DNA of 64,000 nt from Symsagittifera roscoffensis (taxonomy: Eukaryota > Xenacoelomorpha > Acoela > Convolutidae): assembly GCF_963678635.1 (NCBI RefSeq), contig NC_087063.1, forward strand, positions 77,211,617-77,275,616. The letters are read 5' to 3'. A model generated the notes under the pieces. The model ran no database searches. It had not been told where the DNA came from and saw nothing but the letters and a program-made list of their open reading frames with translations. The translations under genes were made by a program, and so were the position numbers. Of the stretch, positions 31,423 through 43,000 are shown piece by piece. How positions within the stretch are numbered: the first letter of the stretch is position 1; each line of letters starts with the position of its first letter.

Positions 31423-31636
31423 ACATGCCCCCACTTATTTGTCGTGAACTAATTGAGAAAAGAAAAGAAAGTTTTGTTTGCTCATCGATTTTGGCGCCAA
31501 AATTGAGTCTGAACAAGTTTCAAGTGTCATTATTAATTTTCCCGCCAAAAGCTAGCCTCTTAAATTGCGTTCCAATATTTCCCGCCTTTTTCGGCACTCT
31601 CTAACTTCGGCACTGTCTAACGCCCCCGATCAATCG

Positions 31637-34600
31637 CAAACACATGAATAACTGAGTCATTCTTAGGATTTATTTTCTCTGAAAAATTTGCTAGAGCGCA
31701 ACGGAGTTCGATCTTAATCTCTCGATCAATCAGATTGAAGCAGATTAGTGGCAAACTGCCGCTAGAGGGCGATGAAAATTATGCAAATACGCTCGACCAA
31801 TCAAAATTGACTCTGCACGCATCCAAGTTTAGGCGTAAGTAATCGATTATAACGGATTATTATGATGATTTTTTGACAATTATAATCGATTACAATTACC
31901 AAAATTAGGTCTTTAAGGGATTTATAATTGATTATAATCGTGATTTTTTCCATGAGATTATAATCTCTTATGATCGATTATAATTGATTATAGTTCTTAC
32001 TAAAAACCCTTAAAATCAATTTTAATCGATTATAATCTCTTATTTTGCCGAAATTTTCCTATGTTCGAATTACATCTTATGGTTTCTTATTTTTGTGTCA
32101 ACAAGAAAATCTCTAAAAAAGAGATCTCTTGAACACTTTGGTTCATCTGAAGACAAATGTTTTACCATGAAACAAAAGTTTCATAGAAATCCTTTCATAT
32201 GAGTGGAAAGGTTCTCGCGGTAGATGAAAAAGAATTTTTCCGAATCAAACATGAAACTAAATCAATTTCCTGATGTTTTGGTGTTTAAAAAAATTTAAAA
32301 TATGCATCACAAAACAACTCTAATATAGAAGAAATGAAAAAAAAAACTTATAAATTGAATACAAGAACCAATCAGCGAAAAGGAACTTCTGCTGTTTCTG
32401 ATCGGTTGAAAATTTTCTATCACTCGGTCTCTCTATTAAGAGTAGCCCCCCCATGCCTCCCCTGACAGCGGGCTTAACAAAATCGATTTTATCCTAAAAT
32501 CAATTTGAGTAAGCGAAGAGACAAGACACCGCACTGAAAAAAAAAACTTATAAAAATGAATTAATTGGAAAACTTTAAAAACATATTTTTTTCATTTTTC
32601 ATAGGAACCAACGTCCACAAAAAGCAGAAAATATAAGCAATTTAGATGCAAGTTCGATGACACAAATGGACAAACAAAAGGGATTATTATCAATTTTAAT
32701 CGATTATAATGGATTTTTGTGCAAAACTAACGGAATAGAAAGTTGAATAAAAATAATGGATTATAATAAATTATAATCGATTATAATTAAATCGAAAAAT
32801 AGACGAATAAACAATCGATTATAGTCGATTATAATGGATTATAATTATTTATAATTTGGTTTTAAAAAGAGAGATTATAATCGATTACTAATTGAATAAA
32901 TTCGATTGTTTCTCAATTTAAGTGAGACTGGTACTAAAATCGTAATATAATCGATTATTAACGCTTGAAACTGGATACGGGTGGGACCTTTATGCAAAAA
33001 AAGTATCAAGTAAGCATAGTGGGTGGTAAATTTTATTTGTTGCGCTTAACCAGTCCCAACCGAGTATGGGACATTTTTTCCGTATCTTTCGCCTTTTCTG
33101 TGCCATTTTAGTTTTCATAAAAATTGCGTGACTAAATGTTTGCTACAGTAGTTTTTCAGAACATCATGGAAACTTCAGCAAAAGACGATAGCTTTAAACG
33201 GCTGTTAAATCAGATGGCGGGTTGTTATGTTGATTGTTTTCTACTTCGTGAGGGCGGGAGATTCTGACAAAGTGTTCGGACAGAAGCCTTGAACTAAGTT
33301 TGATGAGAACTTAAAGGCTGGAACTTAAATCATTTTAAGAACTTAAAACATTTGCAAATAAATCGATTCAGTTGAAAATTTAGTGGGTCATCGTTACTAA
33401 AACATTCTAATTTAACAGCAAAAGGAGGGAATATCTGTATTGTTGAATTTTTCTAAGTCATCAATTAATTGTTTTTTTACTCTTGTGACAAAAAAATTAT
33501 CGCCGACTGCACCCTGAGGCTGATCATTATGGTAACTTAGCCATATAGAGGTTCAGTGGTCTAACGATTTTTCTGCATTGTCTACTGAAAGAAGTTTCGC
33601 TGTGGGTATTTTTATTCCGACGACTGAAAATCGGACATATATCATTTCAAACCCTTCAAAAATGTGATGCGAATAACAAGAAAAATAAAAAAAAATTCAG
33701 TGTCCAGAAAAACGGTTCGAAATTAGGTTTATGTTCTAATCAGGGGCGGATTTAGGGGGGGGGGGCAATTCTGACGTATAGAAAGGTTTCTGTAATTTTT
33801 TTTTACTCATGAGGTCGGAGTTTTCATATCTACTTTTCTGATTTTTTTCAGTTCGTTTTCCTGAACGCATATCAGGAACCGCGGATGTTTATCAGAAATG
33901 AACAAACTTATATATAAACAACCCTTTGAAAATTCAAAAAACAACCTGGGGACAAGAAAAACTGGTTGGAGCCTGTTTTCTTTCTATGTAAATTTCAGCG
34001 AGCAAACCAAACAAGCAGATGTTATTAGCTAGTGGACTTTTACACAGTTTGCGCTTTTTTCAAAAATTAATTGGTTTCGTTCTGCTTTTTAAAGTTGACT
34101 TTAGTCGTCCGTTCATCTAGCCCCTAGTCGCATCAATTTAAAGTTGACCTAAAGTTAAAAAAAATACACAAAAGCTTCTATTCAAAATGCTTCATAAAAA
34201 TATGTTCTGAACGGGGACAAGCAAAGAAGACGTCTCCAATAAAACTAGCGTCTATAGACAAAAAAGGGCTAACAAAACGCAAAGCTTGAAACAGTTCCAT
34301 TTACAATTACAATAAGTGTATATAATCCTACCAAGTATAATAATTTTATTTTAATTGTAAATAAATTTATTTGTAAAAAAAAAAATTTATAAAACGTTAT
34401 TCCGATCATTATATCTTTATTTTGAGATTCATAAATTAAACATTTGCGCCATGTGAAAATTTGGTTTGCGTTTAAAATGTTCGAACGTAATTAAAAATGT
34501 AATCAGGGAAAATTAATTGTAGTTTGTAAGTAATTTTGACAAGCGTGAACTTTAAAATTACGTCTAATTTCCCATGTATGTAGTTTTACATCGACGTCTG

Positions 34601-35532
34601 AATTTTGATTGTTCATTAATTGTTCCACTTTGGTTGATGATTTTTTTAACATTATTTTTCATAAAAATAACAGCTTTGAACCGTATTTTCAACAGGACCT
34701 TTATAGTACATGTCAGGCAAGTATTACTACTCATTCCCTGATAACAATGCTGTCTGAAAATGCATAAGTTTTCTTTTATTTTTGTATTGCCCGAGTCGAG
34801 GTTTCTAGCCCAGTTTCAAGCATGTTTTGAGCGGTTTGAGAAGTTTTTTGTGACAATTAAGCTAATAGTCTTGCTTTAAAATGAGCGATTCGAGCATGTT
34901 GAGCATGGTTTGGGCGGTTTCTGAGCGGGACTAGGATGACATCGAAAAAGTCAAAATAGTTTCCGAAACAAAGCGGTGGGTTTTCAAACATATAAACATC
35001 CTGGATTTTTTGTTCAGCTGAAATGATCAGCGATAACTGACTCTTATCTGGATTTTGTGACATCACTACATCAATTATTTTACCAAAAAACCTATTTATA
35101 AAACTTACTATCGCTTATAGGCGTAATTTTTTAAAACAAAACTTCGAATGGGTCACAAAAAAAATCTCATTTTAAAAAATCCCACAAACCAATCCTGGAT
35201 AATCAATAAATACGAATTACAAATGTTATTAAAAATTACTTCTCCCGATGCGAATACAGTTCTTGGAGCCAATATTTTTTTGTAAAAATTTTCCTGCAGA
35301 TTCAGTAGGTCCTATTTAGCAAAAATAGACATGATTATTTTCCAGAAACTAACGCAGCTTTATTGCAGAAAACCAACCATTTTGCTTTGAAAACTCGAAA
35401 ACTCTGAAACCCACAAGAGAGATGTACTACAGTTTCACCTTAGTGTTATGAAGCCTGTCAAAATGCTACTGCAATAGCAGTAATTGATGATGTAACAATA
35501 ACCTTCAGTGTTAAATATAATAATTATTAGTT
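31637..35532. other. AT-rich non-coding stretch with an ATCGAT-rich repeat
   Basis: No gene was recognised. Notable contents are two clusters of AATCGATTATAAT-like words (31835-32040 and 32684-32955), a CTCF-core-like word CCGCTAGAGGGC (31759-31770), and a fragment of the hAT-like MITE terminus at about 33744-33770. Confidence 0.4.
31835..32955. repeat. Two clusters of palindromic AATCGATTATAAT-like words
   Basis: Cluster one (31835-32040) and cluster two (32684-32955) each hold many imperfect copies of ATTATAATCGATTATAAT and shortened forms on either side of about 640 bp without them. There is no regular period. Confidence 0.7.
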
Positions 35533-35920
35533 GTGTCCAAGATCATGAGATCAGATACATTGGTACACAGCTGAGAGCTCAGATTAAAAATTGCAGGACC
35601 ACTCTCAGTAGCTAAACATAAAACAAATAGAAAAACTATTTATTCAAAGCTAAGAAAATACATTCTTTGAATTACCATTTAGTTTTCCAACAAGATACCT
35701 CGTAGGATATCACATGGCGCAGCCAGCAGGATTCTCAGCTCAAGACAATCCCACTCATTTGGGAAGACCAGTATTTTGGGCGACAGCAAATCTAGACCCA
35801 CCGTGGCAATTCAAGATCTGGTTAGCATCGTGGTTGAAGTTAAGTACTGTAAGTTATTCGCATCATTTACCGCGACTGTGGTTACCAAAATCAACAATGC
35901 ATATCCTGCCTATATAATTG
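35533..35920 (+). mobile_element. Fragment of a second Ty3/gypsy-type element: LTR end, PBS and gag start
   Basis: At 35714-35716 an ATG overlaps PBS TGGCGCAGCC (from 35715), exactly as in the element at 26873. The following 67 codons begin MAQPAGFSAQDNPTHLG and share the MAQ..G.S...NP start and W-rich pattern of that gag. The preceding sequence ends in CACA as an LTR would; its left limit is a guess at a TGTG near 35533. The rest of the element is missing. Confidence 0.6.
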
Positions 35921-36567
35921 CTAGATTATGATTTATGAAATCTATTTTTACGTTAGGTGCTCTTTAAGAGGCTAGGGTGACCAGAAGTGGGCTTGGTGGC
36001 AAAGTTTCTGATAGACATCGCTACAAAACAATTAAACAAGTCTTGAAGCTAGGACAACTTGTTATACGAATAATGGTTCAACTCGACAATTCAACGGTTT
36101 TTGGTTATTTGGACCACGAAGCGGGGAGAAAATTAGTGATACGTGTACTTTTTTCCGCGAAATTATAGGCTTCTGTATAAATGTCTACCTATTTTTGTTT
36201 CAAATGGCGTTTCACAACAATGTGGCGCCTCTTTTTAACACTCGAATTGTTCAAAACACCCTTTGGTCAAATTTACATTTGGCATATTCAGCTGTCAAAT
36301 TCAAATTATTGTCACCTGTTAGTGCCCAATGAAGAAACGTGAGGCTGAAACTACTTGAAACTAAAGACATAAAATATAATATTCAAAAAATTGAACTCGA
36401 AACAGCGTATCTAAATAAACATTAGACTATTAAATTAAAGACAATTATAATAATCATAATGAACAAAAATAGAGCTCAATTTTTCCTTATCTAAATTGCT
36501 GAGTGATATAAGTTCGTGGTTTTATCTCATTGGCGAAAGATTTCACTGGGAAATTTTTGCGACGAGT

Positions 36568-37082
36568 CTATACGTTATAGTCGTCTTGACGGTAGATTGA
36601 ATTTGCTACAAGTGAAGGTCGTTTTGCCATGTGATGAAATGATTTCCCAGAATTCTTTGTATACAGACGTTTCATTCCTCCTGTGTGATGATAGGAATTT
36701 GTGGAATTTTCCAGCGAGCTTGGAGTCGCGTGGTGGTCCCAATTCGAGTACTCGGCGCTCGTTCGGGTGAATCTTGGGTTTTGTCGTGTCGGGCTGTTCA
36801 CGTGATTTGAACTCGGCTCTGCGTCTATTTGACACACACTAGCCGGCCGACTTCGCTCGTGCGCTACTTGTCGTAACACGTTTGAGAACTGCTTTCGAGC
36901 CTCGTTCTGCGCATTTTCTTTTTCGTCCATTGTGTTCATAGTGAGGAATTTTAGTACGAGGAGATTTATGGAGGATGCGACTACACATAGAGCTACCATT
37001 ATGTATAATATACTGAAGAAGACGTACTTTGGGTCTTTCTGGAGTGCGTTGTCGTTTTGCAAGGCGATGTAGTCTCCAAATC
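36568..37082 (-). CDS. K2P channel exon 4
   Basis: Starts after acceptor TTTCAG and completes the filter GFGD, then encodes M4, VLKFLTMN, a DEK-rich helix and a polar C-tail to TAG at 36568. The tail ends RQDDYNV, a possible class II PDZ ligand. Confidence 0.93.
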
Positions 37083-40000
37083 CTGAAATCAAAGGTCAAA
37101 TTTTAAGAAGCTAAAAAAATAAATTACCAATGTGTTTTATATCATTAAAGATCAAAACTAATCACAATAAAAAAATTAGTTGTTAAAAGCAAGCTTTCAT
37201 TTAAAATTGATAGATTTGCAGTTTAATTTTTCAACCTAATGTTTTAAATACTTTAGAAAATTAAACTAAGGCTAGTCTTGCGTGAACTCCATAAAATTTG
37301 GCACTATGTTTCCCAATATCTTTTTTTAAAAGTAAAAAAAATGCGGTCAAGTGTCATAAAATTAGCATTTTCACAATACAGTGCTGAAACATAATAAAAA
37401 GGTCGTTAGAAAACGTAATACCTTTCAGCCATAGAGGCGTGAAAAAATCGAGACATTGTTTGATTTAAAGGTCTTTTTTAATTTGGACTTAAGTGCATTG
37501 CATCGATTGAATTAGTTTGAAAGACAAATTAGCCAATAAGCAAACTGTTATTTCTGATCACTTTTGAATAAACCAGCAGCCCTTTTAAACTACGTCACTG
37601 GCAGACTTTCAGAGTGAAATTTTACCATTTTTGTATTCTTGCTTCCTTGCCTTTGAATGCCTTAAATAATGAGACCGATCTTGAATTTCCATCTATTTAA
37701 AAATCCTGTGACCTATGGCATTCACAGAAGCGTGCAGAGGCGGGAGGAGGCGGTGGGGGGGGGGGGTTTGTCGACCGCCGCTTTTTCAATTCTAGTTGCC
37801 AAATTTTTCCAAAGGGTCCCCCTTTGGTATATTTCTACGAGATCCATTTTTGTCTGACAAACACCAATCCATTTTTGTCTGACAAACACCAAAAGTTTTC
37901 TAAAGCCAATAACGTCAATAAAACTAAGTTTGAGGGGGGAGCACGCGCCGAAAAAAAAAACATTTTTTTGATCAAATGTTTTTAAAAGCGCTCAAAACGT
38001 CATTTTTAGCCTGTTTTTTTTCAGAAATTTGACTGCGGCGCAGAAAAATTTTGACAAATTGGGTCCTCTAATTGGTTGATCTAAAGAAAAGTCGACGAAT
38101 TTTTATTTTTTTTCCTCGAAAACTCCCCCTAGAAAAATGTCTGCGCACGTCCTTGGGCACTCAAGAAAAACATATTCCCTCTTGGTAGAGGATAAACAGA
38201 TGTTGCTTTTGAATCTACTTGACATTCCCCCCTTTCAAGTATGGGGCGGGGATATTGCTAACAGGCCCCGGATTTTAGTTAAATAAAAATAAGCATCTTA
38301 GATAACTAAAGAGTTCCTCAAAAACCATCAAAATAAATGAAGAAAAATTCAATAAAACTTGCTGCAGTAACGAAAAAAATCAATTTTAATGAAAATTCTT
38401 TTAAGAAATGTAGCGAGTCTGAGAGAAAACCCGAGTATTTCATCATGAAGTATCACCAGAAAGTTTTCAAATTTTCAATTTTATAATTTACAGCATCTAA
38501 TCAACTATCCGCCATGTGACCACAGACTTTGGCGAAGATGTCAGTGTTGGCGAATAGTTTTGGAAATAAGGTCGGTTGTCTGAAGAATTTCAAAAGAAAT
38601 ATTTAAAATGAAGCGCATCTCTCTGATTCATTCATTTTCCCCCATTTTTTCAAAAATAGTTAGTTAAGCACAAAAAAATAGTAATTTAATTTAAATTCGG
38701 GGCCTGATTGTTAAGTAATTTTACTAAACCGATTTTTCGGCGAATCAGAATGCAGCAAAATTAGAATTTATGACAGAAACCGTTAGTGCTAACTTACAGT
38801 GTTTATTTATAGGGGTGGAGTTTCTTTACTAGATACCATAGGGCGGGGAGGAGAGATTCTTAAATAGATTTCGGCTGTGTTACCGTTTGGTAAGATTTGT
38901 GCCGACGGTGATTTTGCATTCTATTGTATAAGCATGTTTCTTTTCAACTATTTTCATTGATTGTGATAAATCTAGTTGTATCGGAAGTGGCGCGAAGCTC
39001 AGTTTCGACACTGTGTTAAAAATTGGCTTTTTTTTGGTGAAATTCACTCGATTGAGTGAGAAAACCGAGTACATATCTTGACCGAAACATAGCATGCCCT
39101 AAAACTAAATATAGATGATTAAACTTCGGATGATTTCAAAAATTTGAAGTAATGAGGCATGTAACATACCATCTCAAAAGTACATGTATCCAAAACTGAC
39201 ACCTCTGCTTTGAACTGTTGATAATTAGTTGAGATTTGGTTTTCTTGCATTAAAATTTCATAATGTTATCTAGAGCTAATTTACAGTACTTATACATAGA
39301 CAGTAGCGGGGGTCCACCTTTGTACTGTTTTAGATATCCATTTTTGGCTGACTGACCTTAAGTTTTTTCTAAAGGCGCCTTGGGCGCCAATCTATACTTA
39401 TTTTGAGGGGGGAGCGCGCGCCGAAAAAACGCTATTTTTTGGTCCAAATTATACAAAAGGGTTCAAGAACGCTTTTTGCCTTTTTAAAAAATTTGACGCT
39501 GAAAGTTTGTTCAAACTAGGGTCTTTATTATGGTTTGGGAGAGCTAAGAAAATCAATTTGGTCGATCTAAAAACCAAGGTTAACAAAATTTTCAATTTTT
39601 TTTGAAACCCCCCCCCCCTCGAGAAATTCCTATATCCGCGCCTGTATATAGAGGTGGATATTCTTCACTAGATACCAGGTAGGTGGGGAGATTTTTCAGT
39701 AGATTCTTGCTTTTTTGAGGGGTTTTTCCTGTAATTAAGGAGCACTTAACACAACAAAAAATACTCTTTAAAAAGAGTTTTTTTCCCACTAATAATGTCA
39801 AATACGCGCAAAAAATTCAATAATGCGTTCAAAATCTGCTCTTAGGCGAATTTTAATATGTAATTTGAGACAATTAGCCTAAACTAGAACGAAGTGGGCG
39901 TTGTTTGACCAAATTAGGGGCTCAAATCACTTAATAACACCTAGCCCTCATTCACTTCACTTCCCGTTCGATCCTCTTTTCCGTCTCCCTTCCATTTATG

Positions 40001-43000
40001 GGGATCAAAGGGGTTCAAATTTTGGGTTGAAGTTTTTCCTACCTTCTGCTCAAAGATGAAAATGAGAGTTGTATTAGTGTGTGTATGTGTGTGTCTGCGT
40101 ATGTATAGGATTACTCACCAAGGTCGCCTTATGAACCAAATTCTGAACTTTTACATACATAACATAAAGGCTCTGGGGAGGCTAGGGGTTCTGGGGTGGG
40201 GGGGGGGGGGGGGGTTGGACAGGATTACTTGCCTATGGTTGTGAGGGTGATGTAACAGTAATATAGGGAGTCAAAGTATCGCCACTGTTCGTAGTGGGAG
40301 AACACGGCAGCCCCTCCGAACAACACCAGACTGCACGCACTCCATCCAGCCATCACCAGCTCCGTCTGAGTCACCTGCACCTGTCAGTCAAACAAATCAA
40401 AAATAAAAAAAGTTGATAAAAACTGCTATTGAAACAATAGGGGGCGTCGCTCATGTGCGATTGACCGTCTGAGCGAAAAATTTTGCGGCCAATAAGAATT
40501 CATTACTCATAAATTCGAATGAAGAAAAGCAATAAAATCAGTCCGTTTTGGACATTTAAAAGGACATTGACTGGTTTTCGCGTATTCTTTCCTTTGCGCA
40601 TCAGAATATGCTGTGGTTGGTAGCTTAAGACTCAATCAGTGCCCTTCAAGCGCAAAGCTAAGCTGACTGATTTTATCACTTATTTCCTTATAAATAATGA
40701 AAACTTATTGGCTTCCAAAACGATGGTTGGGTCCCAGAAATATATTTGGGACTTAAAATCCTCAAAATTGGCATCTAATTGTATGTATTTTTGAACTTTT
40801 CTCAAACTTGTTGATGAAACCCAGTTTTCAAACCTGCTTTATAGTAAATTAGCTTATTTTAGCCTAACTTCGAACAGTACGTGATCCCAAAGTAGCCAAA
40901 AAATTCTATGTATTGGTTTGAATTGGTTTTTTGAATCGATCGTTGTCTAAAACACCTCGAAATTGCAGATTAAAATTTTCGCGTCTGTTGCTAATTATCA
41001 AAAAACCATAAGAACTGCAAACTGAAAAATTAAAAATAGAAGTTTTTTTGGTGTTTCCAAACTTTCTGTTGCAATTTTATTGTCGACTCGTGTGAATCCA
41101 CTTTTTATCATTAAGATAAACTGCATAAACGATAAAGTCAACGAAGTCAAGTTAAAGAAAGTCAAGTTAAACAAGACTGCTCAAATCAAGTCGAAGCCCT
41201 GAATGTTCCAACTCTCTTTTAAGGTCTATGTATTGATCTTCGCTAAAAACGAATGGATAAAATTTTTGAAAAAAAAACATGAAAGTTTTTTTGAGGTTGT
41301 TTTCTGAAAGTTATGAAAATTATGCCCCACACACTATTTAAACTTTAAAGTGATACATTTTGCATACAGCTAAATATTGAGTGCATCAAAAGTATTTGAA
41401 CAAATTTGTATTCAAGTAACTGCTTATGCGTTACTAGCTGGAAATAATTTGCTTGTTATTTGTCCTAAATTAGTCAAATTGGCATATTTTAAAGTCCCAT
41501 AATTTACAAAAATGATCACAGAGAAACTTTTACTTAAAATATTTGATCAGGTTAATGAAACTTTTCAGGTGGTAAAGAAAAAATGTCAAAAGATGCTTGT
41601 TAAAAAGTCGAAATTTGTCTGATAAGAGCGACCCCGAGCACAAATATTCCGCCCTCTTACTCAAAAATCAAAACAACTAATTTTTCTAAACGATATTAAT
41701 AAGAATCAAGAACAAAGACACACTCAAGAATGCACAATGCGTGGGCTCTAGCTATTCGGATTTTGTGCACTTTGACAGAATTTTACACAGAGGCGAAGCT
41801 GCACTTCGAAGACACTTGCGAGAACACGACCAAAAAGCAGCTCTATCAAGCGAAAAAAAATAAAGCAGAAATAAGCCCCGATTTAGCAAGAACTCGGCTA
41901 ACGCTTAACAATAGACAAACACTAGTCACGAATAAAGCATCTACATTTGCTAAAAATTTTCTAATGCGATTCAGCAAGAGTGGCACCAAATTCATATAGA
42001 CTCTATTTTGCAATTAAAAATTTTGACTATAACAATTTGAAGGCATCCAATTAACTTTGCATGTAACAAATCGCAAAGCAGAAATCCAATTAATGTATAA
42101 AATTGCATTTCAAAACATTGCGAGATACATTGAGTTAGAAAGCTACTGAACTCGAGTTTTTCATATTGTTATGTTGTTTGAAATAAATCTTTTTTTTCCG
42201 GTTCATTTGAAAAGTTAAAATGCATCGACTGTTATGACTTAATACTATTCGAATGCCAAAGTACATGCTATGAAAAAGCTGTAAAGGTGCCCCAAAAGTG
42301 GCGCCATCATTTGCGACTTAGGATGGAAATAAAGAAGGTTCCTACTAATACACTTATTTCGCAAGTGTAAACAGGACGATGTTAAACAATGCATTTGTGA
42401 AAAAACTGAGTAACTTGTATCGGTTAATGTTCCGACGTTCAAAGAATATCTTTGTTCGGGTGGTTCTTTTTCAGACCATTTTTACAAAACTCTGGACCCT
42501 CGGTGGATCGATCTCTTGAGCTGCATGTGTCAGCCGTGTAAACTGTAGTAACCTACCATGAGTATGTCTAAAATTACTTGTTTGATTATCCCTCACTGTA
42601 AAATCGTTCCAAAGTGAATTGAAACAGCTAATTTGCTTTATTAACTCCATATACCTCTCACAATGCACCAATTATTTTTTGATATTATCAGCCTATAATT
42701 CTCAGTTTTGACAATATTTAATTCAACAAAAACTATCCGAGGCCAATTAGTCGGAACACTCAGGGCTTCGCCCTGATACGAGCAGTCTAGTTTGAGAAAA
42801 CAATGGTTTCAATGAATTGATCACAATTAAAAATTGTTCCGTAAAGAGCACGAAAATGCTACTATTTTGAAATCCAGCATTTCTCTCAATTTAAGTGCCC
42901 GTGAAAATATCAGTAACGCTGATTCTAGGGGCCCTTATTTGAAATGAAAAATGAATTTAAGTAGTCAATTTAAGTAGTCAAATTTTTTTTCTAAGTTTGA

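Larger units (their letters stand above)
29492..31627 (-). mobile_element. MULE (Mutator-like) DNA transposon
   Basis: 2,136 bp flanked by a perfect 9-bp direct repeat GATCAATCG (29483-29491 and 31628-31636), the size typical of Mutator-like elements. TIRs of about 39 bp share AGACAGTGCCGAAGT and AGAGAGTGCCGAAAA. Inside is a transposase frame on the minus strand, a one-sided tandem array at the left end and a nested MITE near the right end. Confidence 0.9.

Noticed and set aside
38501-38596. Exon-like plus-strand block after TTTACAG in K2P intron 3
   Set aside because: Open in one frame (NYPPCDHRLWRRCQCW), but lies antisense in an intron, has a weak donor and no partner exons.
41730-41999. 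89-codon plus-strand ORF
   Set aside because: In K2P intron 2, low complexity in K/T/N, no splice signals or recognised domain.
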